A DNA stretch of 64,000 nt from Nocardioides sp. (GTDB lineage Bacteria > Actinomycetota > Actinomycetes > Propionibacteriales > Nocardioidaceae). Both the position numbers and the translations under genes were made by a program. The notes below the pieces were generated by a model. The model worked only from the letters and a program-made list of their open reading frames with translations, did no database searches and was not told the origin of the DNA. The number at the start of each line of letters is the position of its first letter. Position 1 is the stretch's first letter. Location of the stretch: the NCBI GenBank assembly GCA_037045645.1, contig JBAOIH010000001.1:1960001-2024000 (forward strand), in the 5' to 3' direction. Below are positions 38,311 to 47,290 of the stretch, one piece after another.

Positions 38311-38745
38311 TCAGCTGACGAACCGGATCGTCATCGGCGGGTCCCACCAATCGCCGTTGTTGGCCTTCATCAGACCGATGATGTGCAGCACGGCCGCGAA
38401 CAGCGGCGCAGCCATCAGCAGCGGGATCAGCACGATCAAGGCGATGCCCAAGGTGAGGATGCCGATCACCACGGCAGCAATGGTGAGCCCGATCAACCAC
38501 AGGAACATGGTGATCTGGATATTGAGCGAGTTGGCCGAGTGTGCGCGTACGAACGGGCCACGATCGCGATAGAGCAGATAGACGACCAGCGAGCCGAGGA
38601 AACCCAGGAAGCCGGCGCTGAAGAACATCGCCGCGAGGGCGGCACCGTGCGCCACCACCGACCAGGTCTTCTCGTCACCGGGTGTCATGGCTTGCGGCGG
38701 CGTCGCGTAGGTGGGCGGCTGGCCGTAGTCGGGCTGCTGGGTCAT
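38311..38745 (-). CDS. DUF4870 domain membrane protein
   Basis: The product is 144 residues. A Pro/Tyr/Gln-rich N-terminus (PDYGQPPTYATPPQAM) is followed by DUF4870-type sequence: DEKTWSVVAHGAALAAMF, YLLYRDRGPFVRAHSANSLN and two further hydrophobic helices. Function unknown; family members are small integral membrane proteins. The 5' region overlaps nothing; the gene is transcribed toward the leuS leader. Confidence 0.88.
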   Translation of the reverse strand: MTQQPDYGQPPTYATPPQAMTPGDEKTWSVVAHGAALAAMFFSAGFLGFLGSLVVYLLYRDRGPFVRAHSANSLNIQITMFLWLIGLTIAAVVIGILTLGIALIVLIPLLMAAPLFAAVLHIIGLMKANNGDWWDPPMTIRFVS

Positions 38746-38944
38746 CTCTCCCCCAAGGGTGTCGGGACCGCTGCTGCGGGCTCGATATCCACATTAACCA
38801 GCGGAACCAACGGATTTGTTCCGCCCAAGGGTGGACTCAGGGGCATCTCGGGGTCCATTCGGGGCTCACCCTCCAAGAACCATTTGACAGTGCTGTTCTC
38901 GCGCGGTCATCATCAACCGTCCAACGATCCTTGGAGGGTGACCG

Positions 38945-39502
38945 ATGGCCGCCGAACTCACCGACAACGCAGCGATCTCCGCGCTGCGCTCAGTCGCGCA
39001 TCCCGTACGCCTGCGCATCCTCTCCTTGCTGACCGCCGAAGCCATGAGCGCGGCGGAGGTCGCACGCACCCTCGACCTCACCCACGCCAACGCCAGCTAT
39101 CACCTGCGCGTGCTCCACGACGCCGGTGAACTCATCATCGAGGGCGAGGAGAAGATCCGCGGCGGCACGGCCAAGCGTTATCGCTATGTGGTCGGCGGCG
39201 ATCCGGAGCGTCCCTCCTCTCCCCCCAGCCCCGAGGACGAGATCGCCTGGCAGCATGCGACCGGCCACGAGGTCGTCCGCCGACTGGGCCAACGCGTGAC
39301 CGGCCCGGGCAGTTCGTCGGACATCGAGACCTGGGTGGAGCCGGAGACGTGGCTCGAGGCCGTTCGGCTGATCCGGTCCGCGATGAACCTGCTCCACGAG
39401 CACGCTCGCCCTTCGCACACGGGAGGAACTGTGCACGTCAGCGCCTCGTCGCAGGCATTCCTGATGGCTCCGAGCGAGTGGCCACCGGGGGTGGCGCAGT
39501 GA
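38945..39502 (+). CDS. ArsR-type winged-helix transcriptional regulator
   Basis: The product is 185 residues with a good ribosome site (TTGGAGG). The winged helix occupies the first ~90 residues: AHPVRLRILSLLTAEAMSAA, then LTHANASYHLRVLHDAG as recognition helix. The C-terminal part is helical with no visible metal site. It overlaps the MFS gene (GTGA), so it probably regulates that exporter. The 199 bases upstream (38746-38944) contain only its promoter region. Confidence 0.9.
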   Translation: MAAELTDNAAISALRSVAHPVRLRILSLLTAEAMSAAEVARTLDLTHANASYHLRVLHDAGELIIEGEEKIRGGTAKRYRYVVGGDPERPSSPPSPEDEIAWQHATGHEVVRRLGQRVTGPGSSSDIETWVEPETWLEAVRLIRSAMNLLHEHARPSHTGGTVHVSASSQAFLMAPSEWPPGVAQ

Positions 39503-40728
39503 CCTGGCGCGCGTCGCTCGCTCCGCTGCGCGATCGCAACTTCGCCTGGTATTTCGGGTCGCGGTTCGTCAACACGCTGGGCAACATGATGGCCAACATC
39601 GCGTTGGCCTTCGCGGTCCTCGATGTCACCGACTCTGCATCGGCTCTTGGACAGGTGCTCGCCGCGCACACGATCCCGATGATCGTGCTGCTGCTGTGGG
39701 GCGGCGTGATCTCCGACCGCTTCCCACGCACGCTGGTCTTGCAGTTCTCCAACATCACCTCGGCCCTCGCCCAGGGCCTGATCGCGTTGCTCGTACTCAC
39801 CGGCACTGCCGAGTTGTGGTCACTGATCGTGCTGTCGGTGATCCACGGCGCGGTCTCGGCGATCGCCCTGCCTGCGATGGCGAGCATGGTGCCGCAGTTG
39901 GTCCCTCGCGATCAGTTGCAGTCGGCCAACACTCTGCTGTCGATCACCCGCAACGGCATGACGATCATCGGTCCGACCATCGGCGGCCTCCTCGTCGTGA
40001 CCGTCGGCAGCGGGTGGGCGCTGGCAATCGATGCCGCAACCTGGGCGCTGTCAGCTGCGCTGTTGTTGGGCGTACGCATCCCCGCCCGCGAGCCCAGCGA
40101 GGCGACGCCGGACACGTGGCGCGAGTTGCGCGAGGGGTGGACGTACTTTCGCTCCACCACCTGGCTCTGGGTCGTCGTGCTGGGTTTCGGGGCGCTCAAC
40201 CTGATCCACAACGGCGCTTGGTTCGTGCTGGGACCGGTGGTCGCGCAGGAGACGATCGGTCGCCAGGGCTGGGGCTATGTGTTGTCGGCCGAAGCCGCCG
40301 GCCTGTTCCTGATGGGCTTGATCCTGCTGCGTGTGCGACTCGAACGACCGCTGCGCTACGGGATGCTCGGCATCTCATTCATGGGCGTGCCCATGGTCAT
40401 CCTCGGCGTCGAGCCCCATCTGGGAGCGCTGCTGGTCGGTGCGTTCATCGGTGGGCTGGGCATCGAAGTCTTCGCGCTTGGTTGGAACCTCGCGATGCAC
40501 GAGAACGTGCCCGAGGAGATGCAGTCACGTGCGTGGTCTTATGACGCGCTCGGCTCGTTCATCGCGATGCCGATCGGACAGATGGCGTACGGCCCACTCG
40601 GCCACCTTTTCGGCTATCGCGACGTCCTCCTCGTCAGCGGGGTGGCGTACGTCTTGTTATGCGGGCTGGTGCTGTGTTCGAGGTCGGTGCGCGACCTCCC
40701 GAGGGCGGTCGAGCACGCGGCGGGCTAG
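39499..40728 (+). CDS. MFS transporter (enterobactin-exporter-like subfamily)
   Basis: The product is 409 residues, GTG start overlapping the regulator stop. The opening WRASLAPLRDRNFAWYFGSR and the loop motif GGVISDRFPRT are typical of the MFS_3/EntS-like group. About 12 membrane helices are visible. The substrate is unknown, but coupling to an ArsR-type repressor suggests a drug or metabolite exporter. Confidence 0.9.
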   Translation: MTWRASLAPLRDRNFAWYFGSRFVNTLGNMMANIALAFAVLDVTDSASALGQVLAAHTIPMIVLLLWGGVISDRFPRTLVLQFSNITSALAQGLIALLVLTGTAELWSLIVLSVIHGAVSAIALPAMASMVPQLVPRDQLQSANTLLSITRNGMTIIGPTIGGLLVVTVGSGWALAIDAATWALSAALLLGVRIPAREPSEATPDTWRELREGWTYFRSTTWLWVVVLGFGALNLIHNGAWFVLGPVVAQETIGRQGWGYVLSAEAAGLFLMGLILLRVRLERPLRYGMLGISFMGVPMVILGVEPHLGALLVGAFIGGLGIEVFALGWNLAMHENVPEEMQSRAWSYDALGSFIAMPIGQMAYGPLGHLFGYRDVLLVSGVAYVLLCGLVLCSRSVRDLPRAVEHAAG

Positions 40729-40731
40729 GGT
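40726..40731 (+). promoter_or_regulatory. Probable -10 hexamer (TAGGGT) of the SDR gene
   Basis: TAGGGT overlaps the MFS stop and is 6 bases before ATG 40738; the SDR gene can thus start its own leaderless transcript. Confidence 0.45.
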
Positions 40732-40737
40732 CCGACC

Positions 40738-41499
40738 ATGAGCGTTCTCGACATGTTCCGCCTCGACGGCAAGGTCGCGATCGTCACGGGTGCCTCCTCG
40801 GGCCTCGGCGTCGCGTTCGCCCACGCGCTAGCCCAGGCCGGTGCCGATGTGGCGCTCGGCGCGCGCCGTGCGGACAAACTGGAGAGCGTGGCGGATGCCG
40901 TACGCACCAATGGGCGCAGCGTGCACACGGTCGTCACCGACGTCGCCAAGCCCGAAGACTGCGACCGGCTTGTCGCCGAGACGATGGAGCGTTTCGGCAG
41001 GGTCGACATCTTGGTCAACAACGCGGGAGTGGGCACCGCTGTCCCGGCCACGCGCGAGACACCCGAGCAGTTCCGCGACGTGATCGACGTCAACCTCAAC
41101 GGTTCCTATTGGATGGCGCAGGCCTGTGGTCGGGTGATGCAGCCCGGTTCGTCGATCGTCAACATCTCCAGCGTGCTCGGCCTCACGACGGCTGGGCTCC
41201 CCCAGGCCGCGTACGCCGCCTCCAAGGCGGGCATCATCGGCCTCACCCGCGACCTGGCCCAGCAGTGGACCGGGCGCAAGGGCATCCGGGTCAACGCGAT
41301 CGCGCCGGGCTTCTTCGCCTCGGAGATGACCGAGCAGTACCCCGACGGCTACCTGGACATGATGGGCATCCGGATCCCCGCCGGCCGCAAGGGCGACGGT
41401 CGCGAACTCGCCGCCACCTTGGTCTGGTTGGCCTCCGACGCGGGCGGCTATGTCACGGGCCAGACCGTCGCCGTCGACGGCGGCATGACGATCACGTGA
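40738..41499 (+). CDS. SDR family oxidoreductase
   Basis: The product is 253 residues. The Rossmann motif is VTGASSGLGVAFA (TGxxxGxG), DILVNNAGVG follows, and the active-site Ser...YxxxK appears as SSVLG then YAASKAG. The C-terminal GQTVAVDGG is typical of classical FabG-like dehydrogenases. The substrate is not predictable. It overlaps the next gene by 4 bases. Confidence 0.92.
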   Translation: MSVLDMFRLDGKVAIVTGASSGLGVAFAHALAQAGADVALGARRADKLESVADAVRTNGRSVHTVVTDVAKPEDCDRLVAETMERFGRVDILVNNAGVGTAVPATRETPEQFRDVIDVNLNGSYWMAQACGRVMQPGSSIVNISSVLGLTTAGLPQAAYAASKAGIIGLTRDLAQQWTGRKGIRVNAIAPGFFASEMTEQYPDGYLDMMGIRIPAGRKGDGRELAATLVWLASDAGGYVTGQTVAVDGGMTIT

Positions 41500-42389
41500 G
41501 CGGTCGTACGACCCTCGCCGCCGCCCGGATGGGAGAGGTGACCTGGCCGGGCAGCGTTGGAGCCGACGCGCTTGCCCCGGCACTCGAACTGGAGGCGTTC
41601 TTCGTCCCTACCACCTCTCAGCATCGCTCGCGTTGCGTGGATGGGCGGCACAACCCGGACGTGCAGGAAGGCACCCTCGGTCCGCAGGCGGCGGGCGGCG
41701 CCCCGGGAGCGGCGATCGCCTGGCGTCTCGCCGTCGACCAGGACGCCCTGGCCGACAGTACGTTCGTCGCCGACGCGCAGCGGATGGTGCTCGCGTGCAC
41801 CGATGTCGGCCTGAGTCCCGGCGGGCATCGTGACGATTCGGCATCGGGCAGCCTCGTCGGCTGCGGCGCGATCGACGGGCTGAGCAGCGTCCTCGACGCG
41901 CTCACCGACCGCACGCTGGTCGCCGATCTCAAACGACTGACCCGCCTGCTGCTCGGCGACGACTTCGACCGTGACCACTTCCTACGCGTCCTCGGCGCCG
42001 CAGTGGTGTTGCAGGGTCGTTCGGACAGCTACTTCGAGGGTCGCGGTGAGGTATTGACCTGGCTGGAGGAGCGCGATCCGGGCAGCGTGCCGGTCTTGGA
42101 GGGCAGCCATCAGGAGACATGTGTCGTGGTCAACCTGGTGCCCGACACCACGTTGGCGTCCAACCGATACGCGCAGGCGCAGGGGACGCAGGCGTTCGGC
42201 TTCGACCTCTGGAGCACTCGCAGTCTCGCCACCGCGCTGCTGCCCGGTGCCGCGCAACAGGTCGAGCAGGCCCGTTTCCTGCACGCACGCGTGATGCTGA
42301 CTGTGGCGACTTTCATGGCGCTGACCGATGGTTCACTGCCCTTGCTGATCCGCGATCAGGGCTCGATCAGCCCGGCCCGGATCGCATAA
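41496..42389 (+). CDS. Conserved hypothetical protein with RCVDGR and GCGAIDG motifs
   Basis: The product is 297 residues with a GTG start coupled to the SDR gene. I do not recognise the family. Two short motifs look constrained: HRSRCVDGRH near residue 50 and GGHRDDSASGS...GCGAIDG near 110-130. The Cys-x-Asp and His...Cys spacing vaguely recalls metal ligands of carbonic-anhydrase-like folds, but this is a guess. The rest is globular with no signal peptide or membrane helix. The 3' end overlaps the response-regulator gene convergently by 34 bases. Confidence 0.7.
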   Translation: MSGRTTLAAARMGEVTWPGSVGADALAPALELEAFFVPTTSQHRSRCVDGRHNPDVQEGTLGPQAAGGAPGAAIAWRLAVDQDALADSTFVADAQRMVLACTDVGLSPGGHRDDSASGSLVGCGAIDGLSSVLDALTDRTLVADLKRLTRLLLGDDFDRDHFLRVLGAAVVLQGRSDSYFEGRGEVLTWLEERDPGSVPVLEGSHQETCVVVNLVPDTTLASNRYAQAQGTQAFGFDLWSTRSLATALLPGAAQQVEQARFLHARVMLTVATFMALTDGSLPLLIRDQGSISPARIA

Positions 42390-43006
42390 CGGGTCAGCTC
42401 GGTGCGATCGCGCATCCCGAGCTTGTTCAGGATGTTCTCGCGGTGCCGGTCTACGGTCTTGACCGAGATGCTGAGCAGCGTGGCGATCTCACGTGAGGTT
42501 CTCCCCTCCGCGATCTGCTTGACGACCTGGTCCTCACGTGGCGTCAGGACCGCAGTCGGCAGCCGCTCCCCGCGCCGAGCGCGCGCGAGATAGTCGCGTA
42601 CGAGCGCACTCTCGACACCCGGATAAAGAAACGACCGGCCCTGCAACGCCGCCCGGCAGGCATCGACGAGGTCACGGTCGGCCACCGATTTCAGGACGTA
42701 CCCCGACGCTCCCACGCGCAGCGCCTCATAGAAATACTGCTCGTTGTCGTGCATCGACAAGATCAAGATCTTGGGTGCGTCACGGCGTCTGGAGATCTCG
42801 GCTGCGGCTTGGAGGCCGGTCATGGTCGGCATGGACACATCGAGGATCGCCAGGTCGATCGCCTGGTCTCGGACCATCGCGACGGCCTCGGCGCCGTCCG
42901 CTGCCTCGGCGACGACGGTGAGATCGGGTTGCTGGTCCAAGATCAGGCGTACGCCCTGCCGTACGAGCGCGTGATCGTCGGCCAGGAGGACCCGGGCCGC
43001 CGTCAC
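42356..43006 (-). CDS. NarL/LuxR-family response regulator
   Basis: The product is 216 residues. The receiver has acidic pocket LLADDH, phosphoacceptor Asp56 (LAILDVSMP) and Lys (GYVLKSV). The C-terminal GerE domain is LTPREDQVVKQIAEGRTSRE followed by SVKTVDRHRENIL. Its start overlaps the kinase stop (4 bases), giving a standard two-component pair. Confidence 0.94.
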   Translation of the reverse strand: MTAARVLLADDHALVRQGVRLILDQQPDLTVVAEAADGAEAVAMVRDQAIDLAILDVSMPTMTGLQAAAEISRRRDAPKILILSMHDNEQYFYEALRVGASGYVLKSVADRDLVDACRAALQGRSFLYPGVESALVRDYLARARRGERLPTAVLTPREDQVVKQIAEGRTSREIATLLSISVKTVDRHRENILNKLGMRDRTELTRYAIRAGLIEP

Positions 43007-43959
43007 CGCACGACTCCCGGCACCAGCAGGCGTACGCGCGTGCCCCCGCCCTCCGCGCCGGACACGGTCAACTCTCCGCCGACCAACGCAGCCCGGTCAC
43101 GCATCCCCGCGACACCGGTGCCCTCGACGGCCCCGGTCGACCCGATGCCGTCGTCGGTGATCACCAGTTCGACCTCTGACCCCAGGGGAGCCAACGTGAC
43201 CTCGACCTTGCCCGCCCGAGCATGACGAGCCACGTTGGTCAGCGCCTCCTGCGCAACCCGGAAGAGGACCAACTCGGTCGCTTCGTCGAGATGCGGGAGC
43301 GCAGGACTGAAGCCGCGACTGATCGCCACGTCGCCGGCACCGAACAGGTCCTCGATGACTGACGCCAGGGCACTGCGTAAGCCAAGCTCGTCGAGCACGT
43401 GTGGGCGCAGACGCCGCGCCACCGCCTTCACCTGGTCGAGGCTGTCACGCGTGGCGTCGCGGGCCCGCGTCAACGCGGCCGAGCGTTCGTCATCCGACGC
43501 CTGCTCGGCCAGACCCAGCGCCAATAGCGCCACCGTCAGCGACTGGCCCACTCCGTCGTGGAGCTCCTGCGCGATCCGAGAACGCTCAGCCTCCTGAGCC
43601 GTGAGCGCCTGCAAGGCAGCCGAGCGCTGCTCCTCGGCGATCCGGTCGAGCAGGCCATTGACCGCGCGCCCGATCCGTTGCGCCGGCTCGGCGCGCGGCA
43701 CCGGCACGTCGGCGAGCCCGTCGGCAAACTCGACCGATCCGGCCAGTTGATGCAACGGGCGGAAGGTGAGTCGCAGGAGCAGTGCGTTGGCCACCAGCAT
43801 CACCCCGAGCCCGCCGGTCAAGATGACAGCCTCCGCGAGCACCGGGCGCGACGAGACGGTTGCCGGCGAGGCGACCAGGGCCGCTGTGCCGAGCAGGAAG
43901 ACGGCTCCGTTGAGGAGCAGGACTCGCCAAAACAGCGGTAGCGCTCGCTCGGTCTGCAT
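43003..43959 (-). CDS. NarL-type sensor histidine kinase
   Basis: The product is 318 residues. Two membrane helices at ~10-32 and ~42-64 enclose a very short outside loop. The dimerisation/phosphoacceptor motif is RIAQELHDGVGQSL (HisKA_3) and the ATPase has TNVARHARAG and ITDDGIGS. With such a short sensor loop the stimulus may be membrane state or a small ligand. It is coupled to the regulator gene. Confidence 0.94.
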   Translation of the reverse strand: MQTERALPLFWRVLLLNGAVFLLGTAALVASPATVSSRPVLAEAVILTGGLGVMLVANALLLRLTFRPLHQLAGSVEFADGLADVPVPRAEPAQRIGRAVNGLLDRIAEEQRSAALQALTAQEAERSRIAQELHDGVGQSLTVALLALGLAEQASDDERSAALTRARDATRDSLDQVKAVARRLRPHVLDELGLRSALASVIEDLFGAGDVAISRGFSPALPHLDEATELVLFRVAQEALTNVARHARAGKVEVTLAPLGSEVELVITDDGIGSTGAVEGTGVAGMRDRAALVGGELTVSGAEGGGTRVRLLVPGVVR

Positions 43960-44131
43960 GGCTCAAGGGTGCCGCATCGACGCGAATGGGGGCTGGACCC
44001 CATGTTGCGAGCCGGGCCTGACCGGCAGACTCGAGGTCAGCGGGCCCCCTGGCTTCTGCCGCCGATCCAGCGCTGGGCGTCGGGGGGACCCGACCAGACA
44101 CTTAAGGAAACATTGTGAGCGGCCCGCCCTG

Positions 44132-45637
44132 ATGAGTCTCGAACTCTTCATCCTTGGCGCTGCCCTGGTCATTCTGGCCGGGGTGGCGGCCGTACGTGTG
44201 TCCGCGCGCGCGGGCCTGCCGAGCCTGCTGCTCTATCTCGCGATCGGGTTGGCAGTCGGCGAGTCCGGCCTCGGGCTTCCGTTCGAGGATGTCAACCTCA
44301 CGATGATCCTCGCGACGTTGGCCCTGGCCGTGATCTTGGGTGAAGGCGGGTTCAGCACCCGGTGGGAAGACGTACGCCCAGTCGCCGGCCTGGCGGGTCT
44401 ACTCGCCACCTTGGGTGTGGTGGTCAGCGTGCTGGTCACCGCCGCGATCGCCTACCTCGCGCTCGACGTCGACGTGCGGACGGCGCTCCTGCTCGGCGCG
44501 GTCGTCGGCTCTACCGACGCCGCCGCGACCTTCTCGGTGATGCGTCGACTCCCGATCCGGCCGCGGTTGCGCGCCACCTTGGAAGCCGAATCGGGATTCA
44601 ACGACCCTCCCGTGATCATCTTGGTGACGGTTGTGGCCAGTGACGCCTGGCATTCGGCCAACGGCTTCGCGATCGCGGGCCTGATCGGCTATCAACTGAT
44701 TGCCGGTGCCGTGCTCGGCCTGGCGATCGCACGGATCGGTCAGGAACTACTGCAGCGCAGCGCGCTGCCCAATGCGGGCCTTTACCCGTTGGCCACCGTC
44801 ACGATCCTGTTCCTGGCGTTCGCAGTGGCGGGCCTGGCCGGCGCGAGTGGCTTGATGGCGATCTATGTCGCAGGTCTGTGGCTGGGCAACGCCCGACTCC
44901 CGCACCGGCAGTCGACGGCCGGTTTCGCCGAGGGTCTCGGCTGGCTGTCTCAGATCGGTCTCTTCGTGATGCTCGGGCTGCTCGCCAGCCCGTCGCGACT
45001 GCCAGACGCCCTGCTGCCCGCCGCGATCGTAGGGCTCGGCCTGACCCTGATCGCCCGCCCGCTGTCCGTGGTCCTCTGCGCCTCGTGGTGGCGGATCCCG
45101 TTGCGCCATCAGGCGTTCTTGTCGTGGGCGGGGCTACGCGGAGCTGTCCCGATCGTGCTCGCCACCATCCCGATTACTCAAGACCTGCCGTCGGCCTACC
45201 GGATCTTCGACGTGGTCTTCGTGCTGGTCGTGGTCTTCACGCTGATCCAGGCGCCGACGCTCCCGTGGGTGGCCCGGCGTACGGGCGTGACCGTGCAGGG
45301 TGTCACCCAGTCACTCGATCTCGAAGTCGCTCCTCTGGAGGCACTCGACGCCAACCTGGTCCAGTTCACGGTCCCGGACCGCTCGCGGATGGTCGGCGTC
45401 TACGCCACCGATCTGAGGCTGCCTGCCTCTGTTGCGCTGGCGCTGATTCACCGCGAGGGTCGCGTGTTCGTACCCGACGAGCACACCTCATTGCGCGCGG
45501 GCGATCATCTGCTGCTCGCAGTGCCTGAAGCCGACCGCGAGGCCACCGAGCAGCGGCTGCGTACGGTCAGCGAAGGCGGTCGCCTCGGTGCCTGGCTGGA
45601 GGAAGTCTCGTATCTCACCGCGGTCGTCAGGCGATAA
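44132..45637 (+). CDS. CPA1-type potassium/proton antiporter with C-terminal TrkA_C
   Basis: The product is 501 residues. Membrane segments with ATLALAVILGEGGFST, VGSTDAAATFSVM and ESGFNDPPVIILV are diagnostic of Na+(K+)/H+ exchangers. The last ~80 residues (VQFTVPDRSRMVGVYATDLR to LLLAVPEA) form a TrkA_C/RCK_C domain as in NhaP2/CvrA. Upstream, AAGGAAA serves a tiny open frame MSGPP (GTG 44115) whose TGA overlaps the antiporter ATG; it may couple translation. Confidence 0.92.
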   Translation: MSLELFILGAALVILAGVAAVRVSARAGLPSLLLYLAIGLAVGESGLGLPFEDVNLTMILATLALAVILGEGGFSTRWEDVRPVAGLAGLLATLGVVVSVLVTAAIAYLALDVDVRTALLLGAVVGSTDAAATFSVMRRLPIRPRLRATLEAESGFNDPPVIILVTVVASDAWHSANGFAIAGLIGYQLIAGAVLGLAIARIGQELLQRSALPNAGLYPLATVTILFLAFAVAGLAGASGLMAIYVAGLWLGNARLPHRQSTAGFAEGLGWLSQIGLFVMLGLLASPSRLPDALLPAAIVGLGLTLIARPLSVVLCASWWRIPLRHQAFLSWAGLRGAVPIVLATIPITQDLPSAYRIFDVVFVLVVVFTLIQAPTLPWVARRTGVTVQGVTQSLDLEVAPLEALDANLVQFTVPDRSRMVGVYATDLRLPASVALALIHREGRVFVPDEHTSLRAGDHLLLAVPEADREATEQRLRTVSEGGRLGAWLEEVSYLTAVVRR

Positions 45638-45708
45638 CCAGCACAGTCCTGGGCGAGCCAGGTCCAGGATTCACCCTCGATGCAAAGTTGCGCCGTAGCC
45701 TCCGCACC

Positions 45709-46599
45709 ATGGAAGAGGAATGGACACCCGAGCAGCGCGTGCTGCTGATGGCGCTCGACGCGTTCAAGACGACCGGCCACGACTACAAGGTCATGATGGG
45801 CGGCGGCGAATACGGCATCAGTGTGGAGTCGATCGGGCTGGAACTCTGGCTGACGAACATGATCGCTCGCGCTGTAGCCCAGCCGGAGTCGGAATGGCAA
45901 CGCCACGTCGACCGCTGGCTCACCGCGGCCAACGACATGATCGCTCAGGGGCCTGTCAGCCACCACTCCGAAGCGGAGATCTTGGGAGGCATCCGGACGC
46001 GCCTATACCCGGCTGATCTGGACCCCGAGGGTCTCTCCTACGCTCGGCCTTTCGCCGACGGGCTGGTGATCGGTCTAGCGATCGACTCGCCAACGACAGT
46101 ATCGACGGTGACGACGAAGTCGTTGCCAGGGCTCGGACTGGACGTGGAAACGCTGTTTCGACTCGGGCAGGCCAACACGGATCGGGAGTCGATCGACGAG
46201 GCCTTCGAGATCGAGGAGTACGGCTGTCGCGGGTTGGGTGGCGAGTCCTACTTCGTCGCATCACGCGCAGCGAACCTGGCCACTCTCGGCGAGTACGTCG
46301 GCCCCGCGCCGTACGGCGTCGCGTTCGGGGTGCCGAACCGTCACGCGCTTGTGTTCAAGACGCTCGATCCGGACAACTGGGTCGACATCATCGCGATCGC
46401 GCAACTCGTCGACAGCATCACGATCGACGAAGACCCCGAGACCAACCCTGGCGGGGTTCTCAGTCCGCATCTCTACTACTGGGCACCGGACGGAACCGTC
46501 GAGTTGCTCGGCGGCCGCCTGACCGAGATGGACGGTGAGATGACCCTGACCGCCCGCCCGGGTCCGGCATTCGGCAGGTTCGTGCTCGGGGACCGGTGA
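45709..46599 (+). CDS. Hypothetical protein, unknown family
   Basis: The product is 296 residues from ATG 45709 (MEEEWTPEQRVLLMALDAFK). An in-frame TTG at 45688 would add 7. It is acidic with no signal peptide or membrane helix. The layout, with a late PNRHALVFKTLD and an earlier TLFRLGQANTD, loosely recalls DUF1444-like proteins, but I would not assign it. It is the first gene after the core antiporter and ends at a strong hairpin. Confidence 0.7.
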   Translation: MEEEWTPEQRVLLMALDAFKTTGHDYKVMMGGGEYGISVESIGLELWLTNMIARAVAQPESEWQRHVDRWLTAANDMIAQGPVSHHSEAEILGGIRTRLYPADLDPEGLSYARPFADGLVIGLAIDSPTTVSTVTTKSLPGLGLDVETLFRLGQANTDRESIDEAFEIEEYGCRGLGGESYFVASRAANLATLGEYVGPAPYGVAFGVPNRHALVFKTLDPDNWVDIIAIAQLVDSITIDEDPETNPGGVLSPHLYYWAPDGTVELLGGRLTEMDGEMTLTARPGPAFGRFVLGDR

Positions 46600-46641
46600 G
46601 GTTACTGTCCGGAGTTGGCCTGGCCTCACCCCCACCCACGC

Positions 46642-46685
46642 GAAAACGGCGGCCAAACTGCGTTTGCAGGTAGACCGCCGTTTTC
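46642..46685. terminator. Bidirectional-type terminator hairpin
   Basis: A perfect 11-bp stem, GAAAACGGCGG with CCGCCGTTTTC, and a 22-base loop; A/T-rich ends on both sides suit either strand. It begins 43 bases after the stop at 46599. Confidence 0.8.
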
Positions 46686-46690
46686 ACTCG

Positions 46691-46954
46691 GTGGACCTAA
46701 CAGGACAACTATCGAACCCCTGCGTCGCCCTGCAGCGGATGCTCGACGGCAAGAAGTCGCAGGTCAGGCGGACATCTGCTGGCAGCGTGCTGTCGCCCAG
46801 CAAGCAGCGGCAAGTCCGCCTCTCGGACACTCAGCAGGCTGAGCTGGTGCAGCGGCACCGCGAGGGAGCCTTCAAGAAGGAGCTGGCGCGGGCCTACGGG
46901 ATCCACGTGGAGACGGTGCGGGCGATCCTGCGGCGGGCGACGCCTCACGAGTGA
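46691..46954 (+). CDS. Small helix-turn-helix protein (resolvase-HTH-like)
   Basis: The product is about 87 residues from GTG 46691, or 71 from ATG 46739. The C-terminal half VRLSDTQQAELVQRHREGA followed by KKELARAYGIHVETVRAILR reads as the HTH of site-specific recombinases, found in actinobacteria also as stand-alone short proteins. No recombinase catalytic domain is present. The start is uncertain, with no clear ribosome site. Confidence 0.5.
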   Translation: MDLTGQLSNPCVALQRMLDGKKSQVRRTSAGSVLSPSKQRQVRLSDTQQAELVQRHREGAFKKELARAYGIHVETVRAILRRATPHE

Positions 46955-47059
46955 GTGCTCCGCTCCTCGTCTATGCCATCGGAGCCAGGCGCTGCTGACA
47001 AGGATCAGAGCACTGGCCGAGAACACTACGAGGAGCTTGGAGCTGGCGCGCGTGGTCAC
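46709..47059 (-). CDS. Possible small membrane protein downstream of the coiled-coil gene
   Basis: A GTG at 47059 overlaps the stop of the coiled-coil gene (GTGA). It begins MTTRASSKLLVVFSASALIL and continues VSSAWLRWHRRGAEHS, a single membrane helix with positive flank. The remaining ~80 codons are antisense to the small HTH gene and look non-coding, so the true end may be lost. Only the N-terminal ~36 residues seem meaningful. Confidence 0.3.
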   Translation of the reverse strand: MTTRASSKLLVVFSASALILVSSAWLRWHRRGAEHSLVRRRPPQDRPHRLHVDPVGPRQLLLEGSLAVPLHQLSLLSVREADLPLLAGRQHAASRCPPDLRLLAVEHPLQGDAGVR

Positions 47060-47290
47060 CTCGCGTTTTCGAGCGCGCCAATCCGCATCTCGTGATCATC
47101 GAGGCGGGCAGAGTGCCGATGCTCAAGGCTGTCGATGTGGCGGACGATCGTTTCAGTCTGCTGATTCATGCCGTCGATGAGTTCTGTACGGAGCGAGTCG
47201 ATCTTGGCGTCCAACTTGTCGAACCGCGCGTCGATCTGATCGAACTTCGCGTCAATTTGGCCGAACTTGGCATCAATCTGCTCGAACCTA

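Noticed and set aside
46691..46954. Complete serine recombinase
   Set aside because: Only the HTH end is present; no catalytic Ser domain or coding sequence upstream in any frame.
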